In this document: in pieces, positions 42,654-51,687 of the stretch
Position numbering within the stretch: position 1 is the first letter of the stretch
How the letters are laid out: each line of letters opens with the position of its first letter
NCBI RefSeq assembly: GCF_030063355.1
Contig: NZ_JASISZ010000001.1
Coordinates: forward strand, 124,001 to 188,000
DNA from: Streptomyces sp. PH10-H1
GTDB lineage: Bacteria > Actinomycetota > Actinomycetes > Streptomycetales > Streptomycetaceae
Direction: 5' to 3'
Length of the DNA stretch: 64,000 nucleotides
Made by a program: the position numbers and the translations under genes
Notes under the pieces: generated by a model
Told to the model about the DNA's origin: nothing
The model's database searches: none
Seen by the model: only the letters and a program-made list of their open reading frames with translations

Positions 42654-43658
42654 TCACGCTCGGGTGTAGTGCGCGCGCAGCCGGGTGTGGACCGCGGGTT
42701 CGGCGGCGAGATGGTCCAGGCCGAGCAGCGCGGCGCCCAGCACGGGGGCGGCGCTGACCACGCGGGTGACGGCCTTGGGGGCGCGGACCGCGAGGCCCTC
42801 GGAAATGGCGTCCATCAGGGCCGGATTGCCGGCCGCCAGGACGCCGCCGCCGAGTACCACGTCCGCCTCCTCGTCCAGCAGGTCGAGCCGGCCCAGGGCC
42901 ACGGCCGCCAGCGCGACGATCTCGTCGGCCTGCCGGCGGACTATCCTGCGGGCCACCGGATCGCCCGCGTCCGCGGTGCTGAACAGCACCGGCGTCAGCT
43001 CGTACTTGCGGGACGGCGCGATGTGCTCCAGGTGCAGCGCCTCGATCAGGGCGTACATCGAGGTGAGTCCGTAGTGCGCGGGCAGCGTGGCCGCCAGCTC
43101 GGTCGGACCGCCGCGGCCGTCCTCGGCGCGGGCGGCGTACCACAGGGCCTCCTCCGCCAGACCCGATCCGCCTCCCCAGTCACCGGAAATCTTGCCGATT
43201 GCCGGGAAGCGGGCCGTCCGGCCATCGGGCAGCATGCCGACACAGTTGATGCCCGCGCCGCACACGACCGCGACGCCGCGCGGCTCGTCGACACCCGCGC
43301 GCAGTATGGCGAAGGTGTCGTTGGCGACCCGGGTGCTCAGGCTCCAGCCCTTTGCGTGCACGGCCAGTTCGAGCTCCTGCTCCTCCACGGGCAGGTCGGC
43401 GTTGGCCAGACAGGCCGAGGTGTGCTCGGTCAGCGGGCCCTCGCCGAAGGCCAGGCCCGCCGCGGCGGCCGCGCGCGCGACGATGCCGGCCACGACCGCG
43501 ACGGCCGCACCGATTCCGACCACCGGCGGTTGGAAACCGCCGCCGCGGGCGGTGCCGAGCACCGTCCCGTCGGCGGCGACGATGGCCACGTCGGTCTTGC
43601 TGTTGCCCGCGTCGATGGCGAGGACGCCACCTGGCACGAGCGGTTCGTTCAGGCCCAC
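42654..43658 (-). CDS. csnK: Sugar kinase CsnK, BadF/BadG ATPase type
   Basis: This 334-residue member of the ASKHA fold resembles N-acetylglucosamine kinases of the BadF/BadG group. It should phosphorylate glucosamine or a related sugar released in the cell. AIDAGNSKTDVAIV is the phosphate-1 loop, GVAVVCGAGINCVG the phosphate-2 region and ISGDWGGGSGLAEEAL the sugar/adenosine region. The start at GTG 43658, after GGGAG, overlaps the csnH end by ten bases; GTG 43637 is an alternative. The gene is last in the operon. Confidence 0.8.
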   Translation of the reverse strand: MGLNEPLVPGGVLAIDAGNSKTDVAIVAADGTVLGTARGGGFQPPVVGIGAAVAVVAGIVARAAAAAGLAFGEGPLTEHTSACLANADLPVEEQELELAVHAKGWSLSTRVANDTFAILRAGVDEPRGVAVVCGAGINCVGMLPDGRTARFPAIGKISGDWGGGSGLAEEALWYAARAEDGRGGPTELAATLPAHYGLTSMYALIEALHLEHIAPSRKYELTPVLFSTADAGDPVARRIVRRQADEIVALAAVALGRLDLLDEEADVVLGGGVLAAGNPALMDAISEGLAVRAPKAVTRVVSAAPVLGAALLGLDHLAAEPAVHTRLRAHYTRA

Positions 43659-44926
43659 GCCAGGTGCTCCCGGTTGTGCGCGATGAGACTGTCGGTGAGC
43701 ACTTCGGCGTACTCGTACTGGCCGATGAGCGGGTGCGACAGCAGTGCCTTGAACACGCGGTCCCGGCCGCCGTGAACGGCGGCTTCCAGGGCCAGGTCCT
43801 CGTAGGCGGTGACGTTGGCGATCAGGCCCGCGTAGAGCGGGTTCAGCGGGGCGACGGGCAGCGGCTTGGTGCCGGTGCCGTCCACCGTCGCCGGGACCTC
43901 GATCACCGCGTCGTCCGGGAGGAACGGCAGGGTGCCGTTGTTGTACGTGTTGACGACCTGGATGTCGCCGCCCTCGGGAATATGTGCGGCGCGCAGCAGG
44001 GAGGAGGCCAGGGCGACGGCCGCCTCGGAGTAGAAGGCGCCGCCGCGCTTGGCGAGCAGCGCGGGCTTCTCGTCCAGCGCCGGGTCGCCGTACATCTCCA
44101 GCAACTGCTTCTCCATCGCGGCGACCTCGGAGGCCCGGGACGGCGAGGTCTTGAGCTCGCGGACCACCTCGTCGTGCGCGTAGTAGTAGCGCAGGTAGTA
44201 CGAGGGGACGACGCCGAGCCGGTCCAGGACCGCGCGCGGCAGGTGGAGGTCCCCGGCGATGGCGTCGCCGTGCTCGGCGATGAGCTTGGGCAGCAGGTCC
44301 TCGCCGTCGGGGCCGCCGAGGCGGACCCCGCGCTCCCAGGTGAGGTGGTTGAGGCCGACGTGGTCCAGGTAGACCTCGTCGGGAGCCACATCGAGGAGCG
44401 CGGCGAACTTCCGCTGGAAGCCGATCGCCACGTTGCACAGGCCGACGGCCTTGTGGCCGGCCTGGAGCAGCGCGCGGGTCACGATGCCGACGGGGTTGGT
44501 GAAGTCGATGATCCAGGCGTCGGGCGCCGCCTTGCGGACCCGCTCGGCGATGTCGAGCACGACCGGAACGGTGCGCAGCGCCTTGGCGAGACCGCCGGCC
44601 CCGGTGGTCTCCTGGCCGACACAGCCGCACTCCAGCGGCCAGGTCTCGTCCTGGTTGCGCGCGGCCTGTCCGCCGATGCGCAGCTGGAGCAGTACGGCGT
44701 CGGCGCCGGCGACGCCGGCCTCCAGGTTCGCGGTGGTGGTGACCTTTCCGGAGTGGCCCTGCTTGGCGAAGATCCGCCGGGCGAGGCCGCCGACGAGCTC
44801 GAGGCGCTCGGCGGCCGGGTCGACCAGCACCAGCTCCTCGATCGGCAGGGTGTCGCGCAACCGCGCGAACCCGTCGATGAGTTCGGGGGTGTAGGTCGAG
44901 CCACCGCCTACTACTGCGAGCTTCAT
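43649..44926 (-). CDS. csnH: GH4-family glycosidase CsnH
   Basis: This 425-residue NAD- and Mn-dependent GH4 enzyme resembles 6-phospho-beta-glucosidases. The Rossmann motif VVGGGSTYTPELIDGF opens the protein, NPVGIVTRAL and the CNVAIGFQ Cys supply metal ligands, and GLNHLTWERG is the family signature. In the csn context it should split glucosamine oligosaccharides. Its ATG directly follows the csnG stop (TAAATG), so the genes are co-translated. Confidence 0.85.
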   Translation of the reverse strand: MKLAVVGGGSTYTPELIDGFARLRDTLPIEELVLVDPAAERLELVGGLARRIFAKQGHSGKVTTTANLEAGVAGADAVLLQLRIGGQAARNQDETWPLECGCVGQETTGAGGLAKALRTVPVVLDIAERVRKAAPDAWIIDFTNPVGIVTRALLQAGHKAVGLCNVAIGFQRKFAALLDVAPDEVYLDHVGLNHLTWERGVRLGGPDGEDLLPKLIAEHGDAIAGDLHLPRAVLDRLGVVPSYYLRYYYAHDEVVRELKTSPSRASEVAAMEKQLLEMYGDPALDEKPALLAKRGGAFYSEAAVALASSLLRAAHIPEGGDIQVVNTYNNGTLPFLPDDAVIEVPATVDGTGTKPLPVAPLNPLYAGLIANVTAYEDLALEAAVHGGRDRVFKALLSHPLIGQYEYAEVLTDSLIAHNREHLAWA

Positions 44927-45829
44927 TTAGCCCTTCACTCCAGTCAGGGTCACGCCTTCGATGAAGGCCTTTTGGGCGAAGAAGAAGACCACGATCACCG
45001 GGGCCATCACCAGAACGGTGGCGGCCATGGTGAGGTTCCAGTTGGTGTGGTGCGCGCCCTTGAAGGACTCCAGGCCGTAGCTGAGAGTCCAGGCAGCCGA
45101 GTTGGAACTGGCGTAGATCTGCGGTCCGAAGTAGTCGTTCCAGCAGTAGAAGAACTGGAACAGTGCCACGGCGGCGATGGCCGGCTTGATCATCGGCACG
45201 ATCACCGTGAGGAGCGTGCGCAGTTCGCTGCAGCCGTCGACCTTGGCGGCCTCCGTGTACTCCTTCGGGATCGTCAGCAGGAACTGCCGCAGCAGGAAGA
45301 TGGTGAACGCGTCACCGAACGCCATCGGGATGATGAGCGGGTACAGGGTGCCGTCCATGCCCATCTGCCGGGTCCAGAACAGGTACATCGGAATGATGAT
45401 CACCTGCGGCGGCAGCATCATCGTGGAGATGACCAGCACCATCATCAGATTGCGGCCGCGGAAGCGGAACTTCGCGAGCGCGTAGGCGACCGGCAGGCTG
45501 GACACGACGGTCAGCACCGTGCCGGACACCGCGTACACAAGGGTGTTGCGCCACCAGGTCAGGAAGCCCGGGGTGTCCCAGACCTCCCGGAAGTTGCTCC
45601 ACTGCCAGTCGTGCGGCCACAGATCGCGGCTGAGCGCCTGGTTGTCGCTCATGACCGCGGTCAGGAAGACGAAGACGAACGGCAGCACGAAGAACAGCGC
45701 GGCGGCGATGCCGAGCGAGTGCACCGCGATCCAGTGCAGTGCTTCCTTGCGCTTGGGGGTCCGCTTGGCCTGTACCGCGGAGACCGCGGCCGGCGCGGGG
45801 GCCGGCGGGGCGAGAGTTGCGTGGGTCAT
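44927..45829 (-). CDS. csnG: Carbohydrate ABC permease CsnG (MalG type)
   Basis: This 300-residue permease has six membrane helices and the EAA loop EYTEAAKVDGCSELRTLLTVI, which contacts the ATPase (given in part elsewhere: EAAKVDGCSELRT). It belongs to the MalG side of CUT1 sugar importers. No ATPase gene is in the operon; Streptomyces sugar importers commonly share the general ATPase MsiK. It follows csnF with 6 bases between. Confidence 0.87.
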   Translation of the reverse strand: MTHATLAPPAPAPAAVSAVQAKRTPKRKEALHWIAVHSLGIAAALFFVLPFVFVFLTAVMSDNQALSRDLWPHDWQWSNFREVWDTPGFLTWWRNTLVYAVSGTVLTVVSSLPVAYALAKFRFRGRNLMMVLVISTMMLPPQVIIIPMYLFWTRQMGMDGTLYPLIIPMAFGDAFTIFLLRQFLLTIPKEYTEAAKVDGCSELRTLLTVIVPMIKPAIAAVALFQFFYCWNDYFGPQIYASSNSAAWTLSYGLESFKGAHHTNWNLTMAATVLVMAPVIVVFFFAQKAFIEGVTLTGVKG

Positions 45830-45835
45830 GGTGAA

Positions 45836-46786
45836 TCAGTCCTCCGCCGACAGGAAGCCGTTGCGGCGTCGCATGAGCAGCGCCGTGAACGCCATCGCCA
45901 GCACGAAGAGCACCAGCGCGATCACACAGGCGGAGCCGTAGTCGAAGCGCTGGAAGCCCAGGTTGTACACGAGCTGCGGGAGGGTCAGGGTCGACTTGTC
46001 CGGGTATCCGGGCTCGAACTGCTGGCCCGAGTTGCCGATGATGCCGGACGCGACCTTCCCCGCGACGAGCGGCTGTGTGTAGTACTGCATGGTCTGGATG
46101 ACGCCCGTGACCACCGCGAACATCACGATGGGCGAGATGTTGGGCAGCGTCACGAAGCGGAACCGCGCCCACGCGCCCGCGCCGTCCAGCTCGGCCGCCT
46201 CGTACTGGTCCTTGGGCACGTCGAGCAGCGAGGCCATGAAGATGACCATGAGGTCGCCGATGCCCCACAGGGCCAGCACGGTCAGCGCCGGCTTGGACCA
46301 GGTCGGGTCGGTGAACCAGCCCGGCGTCGGAATCCCGATCGCGCCCAGGATGTGGTTGACCGGCCCGGTGCCGGGGTTCAGCAGGAAGACGAACGCCATG
46401 GTGGCGGCGACCGGCGGGGCGAGGTACGGCAGATAGAAGGCGGTGCGGAAGAATCCCGCGCCTGTCTTGATCTTGGTGATCAGCAGCCCGATGCCGAGCC
46501 CGAAGAGCACCCGCAGGGTCACCATGACGATGACCAGCCACAGGGTGTTCCGCAGCGCCGGCCAGAACATGGGGTAGTCGTTGAAGACGTACGACCAGTT
46601 CTTGAGACCGGCGTAGACCGGGGCGTTGAACCCGTCGTAGTTCATGAACGAGAAGTAGACGGTCGACAGCAGCGGGTAGACGAAGAAGACGCTGAAGCCG
46701 ATGAGCCACGGCGAGATGAAGCCGAGGGTACGGAGAGCGGATTTCCTGCGCTTCGCCTTGAGGAGGGGGTGGATGGCAGTCATCAC
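45836..46786 (-). CDS. csnF: Carbohydrate ABC permease CsnF (MalF type)
   Basis: This 316-residue inner-membrane permease has six predicted helices and the EAA loop YEAAELDGAGAWARFRFVTL, the partner of CsnG. Its ATG overlaps the csnE stop by ATGA. Together with the CsnE lipoprotein the pair forms a CUT1 importer for chitosan oligosaccharides in the proposed csn system. Confidence 0.87.
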   Translation of the reverse strand: MMTAIHPLLKAKRRKSALRTLGFISPWLIGFSVFFVYPLLSTVYFSFMNYDGFNAPVYAGLKNWSYVFNDYPMFWPALRNTLWLVIVMVTLRVLFGLGIGLLITKIKTGAGFFRTAFYLPYLAPPVAATMAFVFLLNPGTGPVNHILGAIGIPTPGWFTDPTWSKPALTVLALWGIGDLMVIFMASLLDVPKDQYEAAELDGAGAWARFRFVTLPNISPIVMFAVVTGVIQTMQYYTQPLVAGKVASGIIGNSGQQFEPGYPDKSTLTLPQLVYNLGFQRFDYGSACVIALVLFVLAMAFTALLMRRRNGFLSAED

Positions 46787-48111
46787 TTGGCCTGCGCGAT
46801 GTCCTTGTCGACCTGCACGTCGACGGCCTGGAGGCCGGCCTGCAAGTCCGTCTTCTTACCGGATTCGAAGGCGTAGCCGAAGTCCTGGAGCGTCACCTGG
46901 TAGACACCGCCGTTGATGCTCGCCGGGGTGGTGCTGCTGTTCGGGTTCTGCGCGATGTCCAGGAAGATCTTCGGGACGCCGTTGAGCGCGGGCGACTTCT
47001 GGGCCTCGAAGGTCGAGGGGACATTGTGGATCGCGTTGGCGAAGGACACGACTGCCTCCGTGTCGGTGGTCATGAACTTGACCAGCTCCCATGCGGCGTT
47101 CTTCTTGGAGCTGGTGTTGGCGACGCCGACGATCGTGCCGGACAGGTAGCCCCGGCCGTAGGTGTCGGCCTGGCTGTCCGGGACCGGGAACGGCACCACG
47201 CCGAGGTCGGCGGCGGCCTTGGCGTCCTGGGCCATGCCGAGCCGCCACTCGCCGTCGATGCCCATCGCGACCTGGCCGGTGTGCAGCGGGTTCTTGGCGC
47301 CGAACTCGTCGCCGAAGGTGTTGCGGTACTTCTCCAGCTTGTCGAAGCCGCCGAGGGACTTCACCAGGTCCTGCTGCACGGTGAACATCTCCGCGAAGCC
47401 CTTGTCCTTGGAGATCTGGGCCTTGCCGTTGGCGTCGAAGTACTGGGCGCCCCACTGCGCGGCCAGGTGGCCGGGAGTGGACTCGTAGCCGTGGAAGTCC
47501 GGCATGAAGCCGAGCTGGGAGTACGAGTCGCCGTTGGACTTCGTCAGGTTGACCGCGTCGGCCTTGAACTCCGACATGGTCTTCGGCGGGGCCGTGATGC
47601 CGGCGGCCTTGAAGGCCGTCTTGTTGTAGTAGAGGGCGTAGACGTCGCCGAGCAGCGGCAGCGTGCAGCGCTTGCCCTGGAACTGGGTGTACTCGAGCAT
47701 CGGCTTCGGGAAGACCTTCGCCGGGTCGATGCTGTCCTTCTTCAGGAACGGCGCCAGGTCGGCGAAGGCCCCCGAGGTGCAGAACTTGCCGACGTTGTCG
47801 GTGGTGAAGGACGACACGACGTCGGGGGCGGTGGCGCCGCCGGCCCGCAGTGCCTGGTTGATCTTGTCGTCGGTGATGTTGGCCTGCACCTTGACATGGA
47901 TGTTCGGGTGCGCCTTCTGGAAGCGGGCGACGTTGTCGTTGATCGCCTTCAGCTCGTTCGGAGCGGTCCACCCGTGCCAGAAGGTGATGCTGACGTCCTT
48001 GGTGGCGTCATCGTTCGCCTGGGTGGTGCTCTGGCCGGTACAGGCGCTCGCGAACAGGGAAATCGCGGCCGTGGCCGCTACAGCGGCGGCCACCTTCTTG
48101 GTACGGGACAC
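46783..48111 (-). CDS. csnE: Sugar-binding lipoprotein CsnE
   Basis: This 442-residue family-1 solute-binding protein starts at GTG 48111, a few bases after GGAGGAAG. The lipobox is FASAC with Cys24 as the lipid anchor. The ITFWHGWTAPNELKAINDN opening, NITDDKINQALRAGG and the Trp-rich VAMGIDGEWR block fit oligosaccharide binders. It delivers ligand to CsnF/CsnG. The csn assignment rests on gene order behind a ROK repressor with a matching operator. Confidence 0.85.
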   Translation of the reverse strand: MSRTKKVAAAVAATAAISLFASACTGQSTTQANDDATKDVSITFWHGWTAPNELKAINDNVARFQKAHPNIHVKVQANITDDKINQALRAGGATAPDVVSSFTTDNVGKFCTSGAFADLAPFLKKDSIDPAKVFPKPMLEYTQFQGKRCTLPLLGDVYALYYNKTAFKAAGITAPPKTMSEFKADAVNLTKSNGDSYSQLGFMPDFHGYESTPGHLAAQWGAQYFDANGKAQISKDKGFAEMFTVQQDLVKSLGGFDKLEKYRNTFGDEFGAKNPLHTGQVAMGIDGEWRLGMAQDAKAAADLGVVPFPVPDSQADTYGRGYLSGTIVGVANTSSKKNAAWELVKFMTTDTEAVVSFANAIHNVPSTFEAQKSPALNGVPKIFLDIAQNPNSSTTPASINGGVYQVTLQDFGYAFESGKKTDLQAGLQAVDVQVDKDIAQAK

Positions 48112-48215
48112 TGCGCTTCCTCCGGGGGATGTGGGAGCTGAAGGGTGTGCGAAGCCAACGGGCCGGCCATCGGGGCCTGTCCGGTCGAGTGGTGCGGGTC
48201 AGGAAAGCGGTGCGG

Positions 48216-49427
48216 TCAGCGCGAGGTGTCGAACACCTCGTCGCGGGTGGTGGCGAGGGCGCTCTGCAGCGCCCCGCACAGGACGGGGTGTTCCTGCACC
48301 GCACCGATCACCAGCCGGGGCCTGGGTACGGCCAGCTCGGCCAGTTCGGCCTGGATGAGGGAGCGGAGGGGCTCCCCGCCGGCGACGATCACGCTGCCGG
48401 TGAGGACGATGAGTTCGGGGTCGAGGACGGCGACCATCGAGGCGAGGCCGATGGCCAGCCCGGTGGCGATCCTGGCCAGCAGTTCCGCGTGCGGGCCGGT
48501 GTCCCCCCCGTCGGCGCGCTCCGCCGCCTCGGCGAGGAGCGTGGCGGCCAGATCCTGGAGCGGTGCGCCGGTCACGGGCGCGAGTCCGAGTTCGCGCGCC
48601 ATACGCAGGACGGCGTTGCAGCCGGCCAGCTCCTGGAAGCCGCCGTTGTTGGCCTTCGCCACATGCCGTACGAGCGGCGTGCCCGGCACCGGCAGGAAAC
48701 CGACCTCGCCGGCGCCGCCGGTCCAGCCGCGGTGCAGCCGGCCGCCGATGACGATGGCCGCGCCGATGCCCTCCTCGTTCCACAGCAGGACGAAGTCCTC
48801 GTGGTCGCGGGCGGCGCCGACCCGCTGCTCGGCCACCGCGGCGAGGTTCACGTCGTTGTCGTACTCCAGCGGTACGCCCAGCGCGGCGGCCAGCTCGTCG
48901 AGCAGCGTGGTGGAGTGCCAGCCGGGGAGGTGGCTCGCGTAGCGCAGCCGCCCGGTGCTCGGGTCGAAGGCGCCGGGGGTGCCGATCACGACGCGGTGCA
49001 GGTCTGAGCGGTTCAGCCCGGCGGCCTTGGTGGCGCCGTCCACTGCCTGTACGACCTGCTCGACGGTGTCTTGCGCGCGGCGGCCCGGAGTCGGCAGTTC
49101 GAATTCGCCGACGGTACGGCCGGTGATGTCCGCGACCGCGGCCCGGATCCGGATCGGGGTCACGTCCAGCCCGGCGACATGCGCCGCGGCCGGGTTCACC
49201 GAGTACAGCTGAGCGTTGGGGCCGGGGCGGCCGGCCGTGGTGCCGGTGGCCAGCACCAGTCCGGCCCCTTCCAGCCGCGCGAGCAGCTGGGAGGCCGTCG
49301 GCTTGGAGAGGCCGGTGAGTTTGCCGATGCGGGTACGCGACAGCGGTCCGTGCTCCAGGAGGAGATCGAGCGCCGCGCGGTCGTTCATGGCGCGCAGTAC
49401 GCGCGGGGTTCCAGGGGTGCCAGCCAT
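48216..49427 (-). CDS. csnR: ROK-family repressor CsnR
   Basis: This 403-residue ROK regulator has an N-terminal winged helix (ALDLLLEHGPLSRTRIGKL, then LSKPTASQLLARLEGAGLV) joined to a sugar-kinase-like ROK domain. Its glycine loops are present, as is GVPLEYDNDVNLAA with the conserved Asp; the CXCG-type zinc motif is replaced by ELAGCNAV. ATG 49427 lies 9 bases from GGGAGG; ATG 49436 is too close. In S. lividans CsnR represses csn genes and the chitosanase gene through an AGGAAA-TTTCCT operator and responds to chitosan oligosaccharides. Here the operator lies 28 bases upstream. Confidence 0.82.
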   Translation of the reverse strand: MAGTPGTPRVLRAMNDRAALDLLLEHGPLSRTRIGKLTGLSKPTASQLLARLEGAGLVLATGTTAGRPGPNAQLYSVNPAAAHVAGLDVTPIRIRAAVADITGRTVGEFELPTPGRRAQDTVEQVVQAVDGATKAAGLNRSDLHRVVIGTPGAFDPSTGRLRYASHLPGWHSTTLLDELAAALGVPLEYDNDVNLAAVAEQRVGAARDHEDFVLLWNEEGIGAAIVIGGRLHRGWTGGAGEVGFLPVPGTPLVRHVAKANNGGFQELAGCNAVLRMARELGLAPVTGAPLQDLAATLLAEAAERADGGDTGPHAELLARIATGLAIGLASMVAVLDPELIVLTGSVIVAGGEPLRSLIQAELAELAVPRPRLVIGAVQEHPVLCGALQSALATTRDEVFDTSR

Positions 49428-49454
49428 GCGCGCCATCCTCCCTCAGTTCACTGT

Positions 49455-49469
49455 TAGGAAACTTTCCTA
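49455..49469. promoter_or_regulatory. CsnR-box operator, perfect 15-bp palindrome
   Basis: TAGGAAACTTTCCTA is a perfect 7-1-7 palindrome. It agrees with the ROK/CsnR recognition pattern AGGAAA-N-TTTCCT. It lies between the predicted transcription start (about 49475) and the csnR ribosome site, so the repressor would block elongation or open-complex formation. Confidence 0.7.
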
Positions 49470-49481
49470 TTGGTGAAACGA

Positions 49482-49511
49482 AAGGTAGGCCCGCTTTCGG
49501 CGGAGCGTCAA
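49482..49511 (-). promoter_or_regulatory. Predicted csn operon promoter
   Basis: On the minus strand TTGACG (49511-49506) and TACCTT (49487-49482) are separated by 18 bases. The operator starts about 13 bases after the -10 box. Confidence 0.5.
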
Positions 49512-49555
49512 GGGGTGTCGGTAACAGGTCAACCAAAGCGTTACCTCCATGAAAG

Positions 49556-49584
49556 CGGCCCCTGGCGCAGTGCGCCAGGGGCCG
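49556..49584. terminator. Hairpin terminator of the MscS gene
   Basis: CGGCCCCTGGCGC (49556-49568) and GCGCCAGGGGCCG (49572-49584) form a perfect 13-bp stem with loop AGT, about 65 bases beyond the MscS stop. On the minus strand CTTTC follows. Confidence 0.65.
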
Positions 49585-49648
49585 GAGGGTGCAGTTGTGG
49601 GCAGTTGTCAAGACCGCCGAAAGGAGGAGACCCCAAGGGGCGCCCGGG

Positions 49649-50716
49649 CTACTTGCCGCCGTCCGCCCCCTGGGAGGGCACCGGGTGCGCCGCCAGCGCC
49701 TGCGGAGAGTCCGGATTGGCCAGCGCGGAAGGCGCCGCCACCGCCGCCAACGGGTCGGCGGGCGCGCCCGTGTCGTCCACGGACGCGGTCGGCGTGCCGC
49801 CGACGATCGTGATGCCCGCCGCGTCGAAACCGCGCTTGATCCGCCAGCGCAGCTCGCGCGCGACCGCGGTGGCCTTGCCCGGCATCGTCCTGGCCTGCGC
49901 CTGGATCACCACCGAGTCCGCGCTCACCGACTCCAGGCCCAGCACCTGCACCGGCTCCCACAGCGCCTCGTCCCACGGTTCGGTCTTCGCCATGTCCTCG
50001 GCGGCTGCCTCGATCACCGCGCGTGCCCGGTCGAGGTCCTGGCTGTATCCGACCTGTACATCCACCACGGCCGTCGCCCAGCCCTGGCTCAGGTTGCCGA
50101 TCCGCTTGACCTCACCGTTGCGGACGTACCAGATCTCACCGTTGTCGCCCCGCAGCTTCGTCACCCGCAGCCCGACCTCGATCACCGTGCCGCTGGCCAC
50201 ACCGGCGTCGATGACGTCGCCTACGCCGTACTGGTCCTCCAGGATCATGAAGACGCCGGACAGGAAATCCGTCACCAGATTCCGCGCGCCGAAGCCGATC
50301 GCGACGCCCGCGACCCCGGCGCTCGCCAGCAGCGGCGCCAGATTGATCTGCAGCACCGAGAGCACGGTCAGCGCCGCGGTGCCCAGAATCGTGAACGAGG
50401 CGATGCTGCGCAGCACCGAGCCGATCGCCTCGCTGCGCTGCTTGCGCCGCTCCGCGTTGACGACCAGCAGCCCGCCCAGCGTGGTGCCCTGCGCGGCCTC
50501 CACGCCTCGGTTCATCCGCTCGATCAGCTTGCTGATCGTGCGCCGCACCAAGGCGCGCAGCACCAGCGCGATCACGATGATCAACAGGATTCTCAGACCC
50601 GCGCCGAGCCATCCCGCCCAGTTGGCCTCAACCCAGCCGGCGGCCTCGGTCGCGGACTTCTGGGCGTCGACGAGTGTGCCGGCGGGATTGCTGGGGGACG
50701 GTGTGGGGGTGGGCAC
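49649..50716 (-). CDS. MscS-family mechanosensitive channel
   Basis: This 355-residue small-conductance channel opens under membrane tension to release solutes after hypo-osmotic shock. GTG 50716 follows GGAGG at 8 bases. Three membrane helices lie at about 28-50, 95-115 and 120-145. The pore helix region is GVAIGFGARNLVTDFLSGV, followed by the beta domain with GDVIDAG and RNGEVKRIGN. The C-terminal Ala/Pro-rich tail of about 50 residues is non-conserved. The gene is divergent from the HNH gene. Confidence 0.88.
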   Translation of the reverse strand: MPTPTPSPSNPAGTLVDAQKSATEAAGWVEANWAGWLGAGLRILLIIVIALVLRALVRRTISKLIERMNRGVEAAQGTTLGGLLVVNAERRKQRSEAIGSVLRSIASFTILGTAALTVLSVLQINLAPLLASAGVAGVAIGFGARNLVTDFLSGVFMILEDQYGVGDVIDAGVASGTVIEVGLRVTKLRGDNGEIWYVRNGEVKRIGNLSQGWATAVVDVQVGYSQDLDRARAVIEAAAEDMAKTEPWDEALWEPVQVLGLESVSADSVVIQAQARTMPGKATAVARELRWRIKRGFDAAGITIVGGTPTASVDDTGAPADPLAAVAAPSALANPDSPQALAAHPVPSQGADGGK

Positions 50717-50948
50717 GGGGGAAACCTCCGTTGTGTGACAGACCCTCCACACTAACGGGCTAATGGATATGCCTCGTTGCCATGTTCGAGGGCCAACGGC
50801 CCGAAAGATGGGGAAGTAAAGGTGTGTGGTCGAAAACACCCTGAGTCCGTTACCTGGTCATGGTGGCGCCGCCACCCGGCTTCCGGAGAGACTGAGGGCA
50901 GATCGTCCCGGCGCGAGCCACGCGCCGCCGGCGTATAAGGAGGCACCC

Positions 50949-51485
50949 GTGCCGCATGTCCTGGTCCTCAACGCGTCGTACGAGCCGCTCGGCGTCGTAC
51001 CGCTCCGCCGTGCGCTTGTCCTCGTGCTGAACAAGAAGGCCGTGTGCCTCGAGGAAACCGGCGCCTATCTGCACAGCGAGTCCTGCGCTCTTCCGGCGCC
51101 GAGTGTCGTCAAACTCACCAAATTCGTGCGAGTCCCCTTTCGAGGCACTGTCCCGCTGACCCGTAGGGCACTCTTCGCCCGCGACGGCGGCAAGTGCGCG
51201 TACTGCGGAGCCGCCGCAACCAGCGTCGACCACGTCATCCCGCGCAGCCGCGGCGGTCAGCACGCCTGGGAGAACGTCGTGGCGGCGTGCAGACGCTGCA
51301 ACCACGTCAAAGCGGACCGCCACGTGGCGGAACTGGGGTGGCGGCTGCGCCATGCGCCGGCACCGCCGGCGGGTCTGGCGTGGCGGATCATCGGCACCGG
51401 ACACAGAGACCCGCGCTGGATGCCGTACCTGCAACCATTCGGCGCGGACGACGCCCTGGCCCGGATAGACGGCATCTCTGCCTGA
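50949..51485 (+). CDS. HNH endonuclease
   Basis: This 178-residue protein starts at GTG 50949, five bases after AAGGAGG; the longer open frame upstream is not supported. LVLNASYEPLGVVPLRRALVL is the N-terminal block of actinobacterial HNH proteins (given in part). The HNH core is CAYCG, VDHVIPRSRGG, WENVVAACRRCNHVKADR, with two CxxC zinc pairs and catalytic His. Its biological target is unknown; it is a core gene of Streptomyces and not part of a restriction locus here. Confidence 0.87.
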   Translation: MPHVLVLNASYEPLGVVPLRRALVLVLNKKAVCLEETGAYLHSESCALPAPSVVKLTKFVRVPFRGTVPLTRRALFARDGGKCAYCGAAATSVDHVIPRSRGGQHAWENVVAACRRCNHVKADRHVAELGWRLRHAPAPPAGLAWRIIGTGHRDPRWMPYLQPFGADDALARIDGISA

Positions 51486-51687
51486 TATCCGGGCTTTCGT
51501 GTCTGCGGCGTCGGCTGGGGTGTTGCCTGCGGCGGGTTTGTGGGGGGTGCGGGGGCCGGGCCCTCCGGGGCGGCGGGTGCCGACCTGTCCCCTCTCCAGG
51601 AGCCGCCGGACCCCGGCCCCACGAACGGGCTGGAGCCCGGCCCCGCAACGCGCGGAGTGACGGACCGTCACCCCGTAACCTGCCCGG

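Noticed and set aside
42654..44630. A 658-codon frame extending the sugar kinase upstream
   Set aside because: The extension runs through csnH in a different frame and is Arg/Gly/Pro-rich; the kinase begins at the GTG near 43658.
43352..46876. A 1174-codon open frame antisense to the csn genes
   Set aside because: Low-complexity Arg/Asp/His-rich translation opposite four recognisable genes; a strand shadow.
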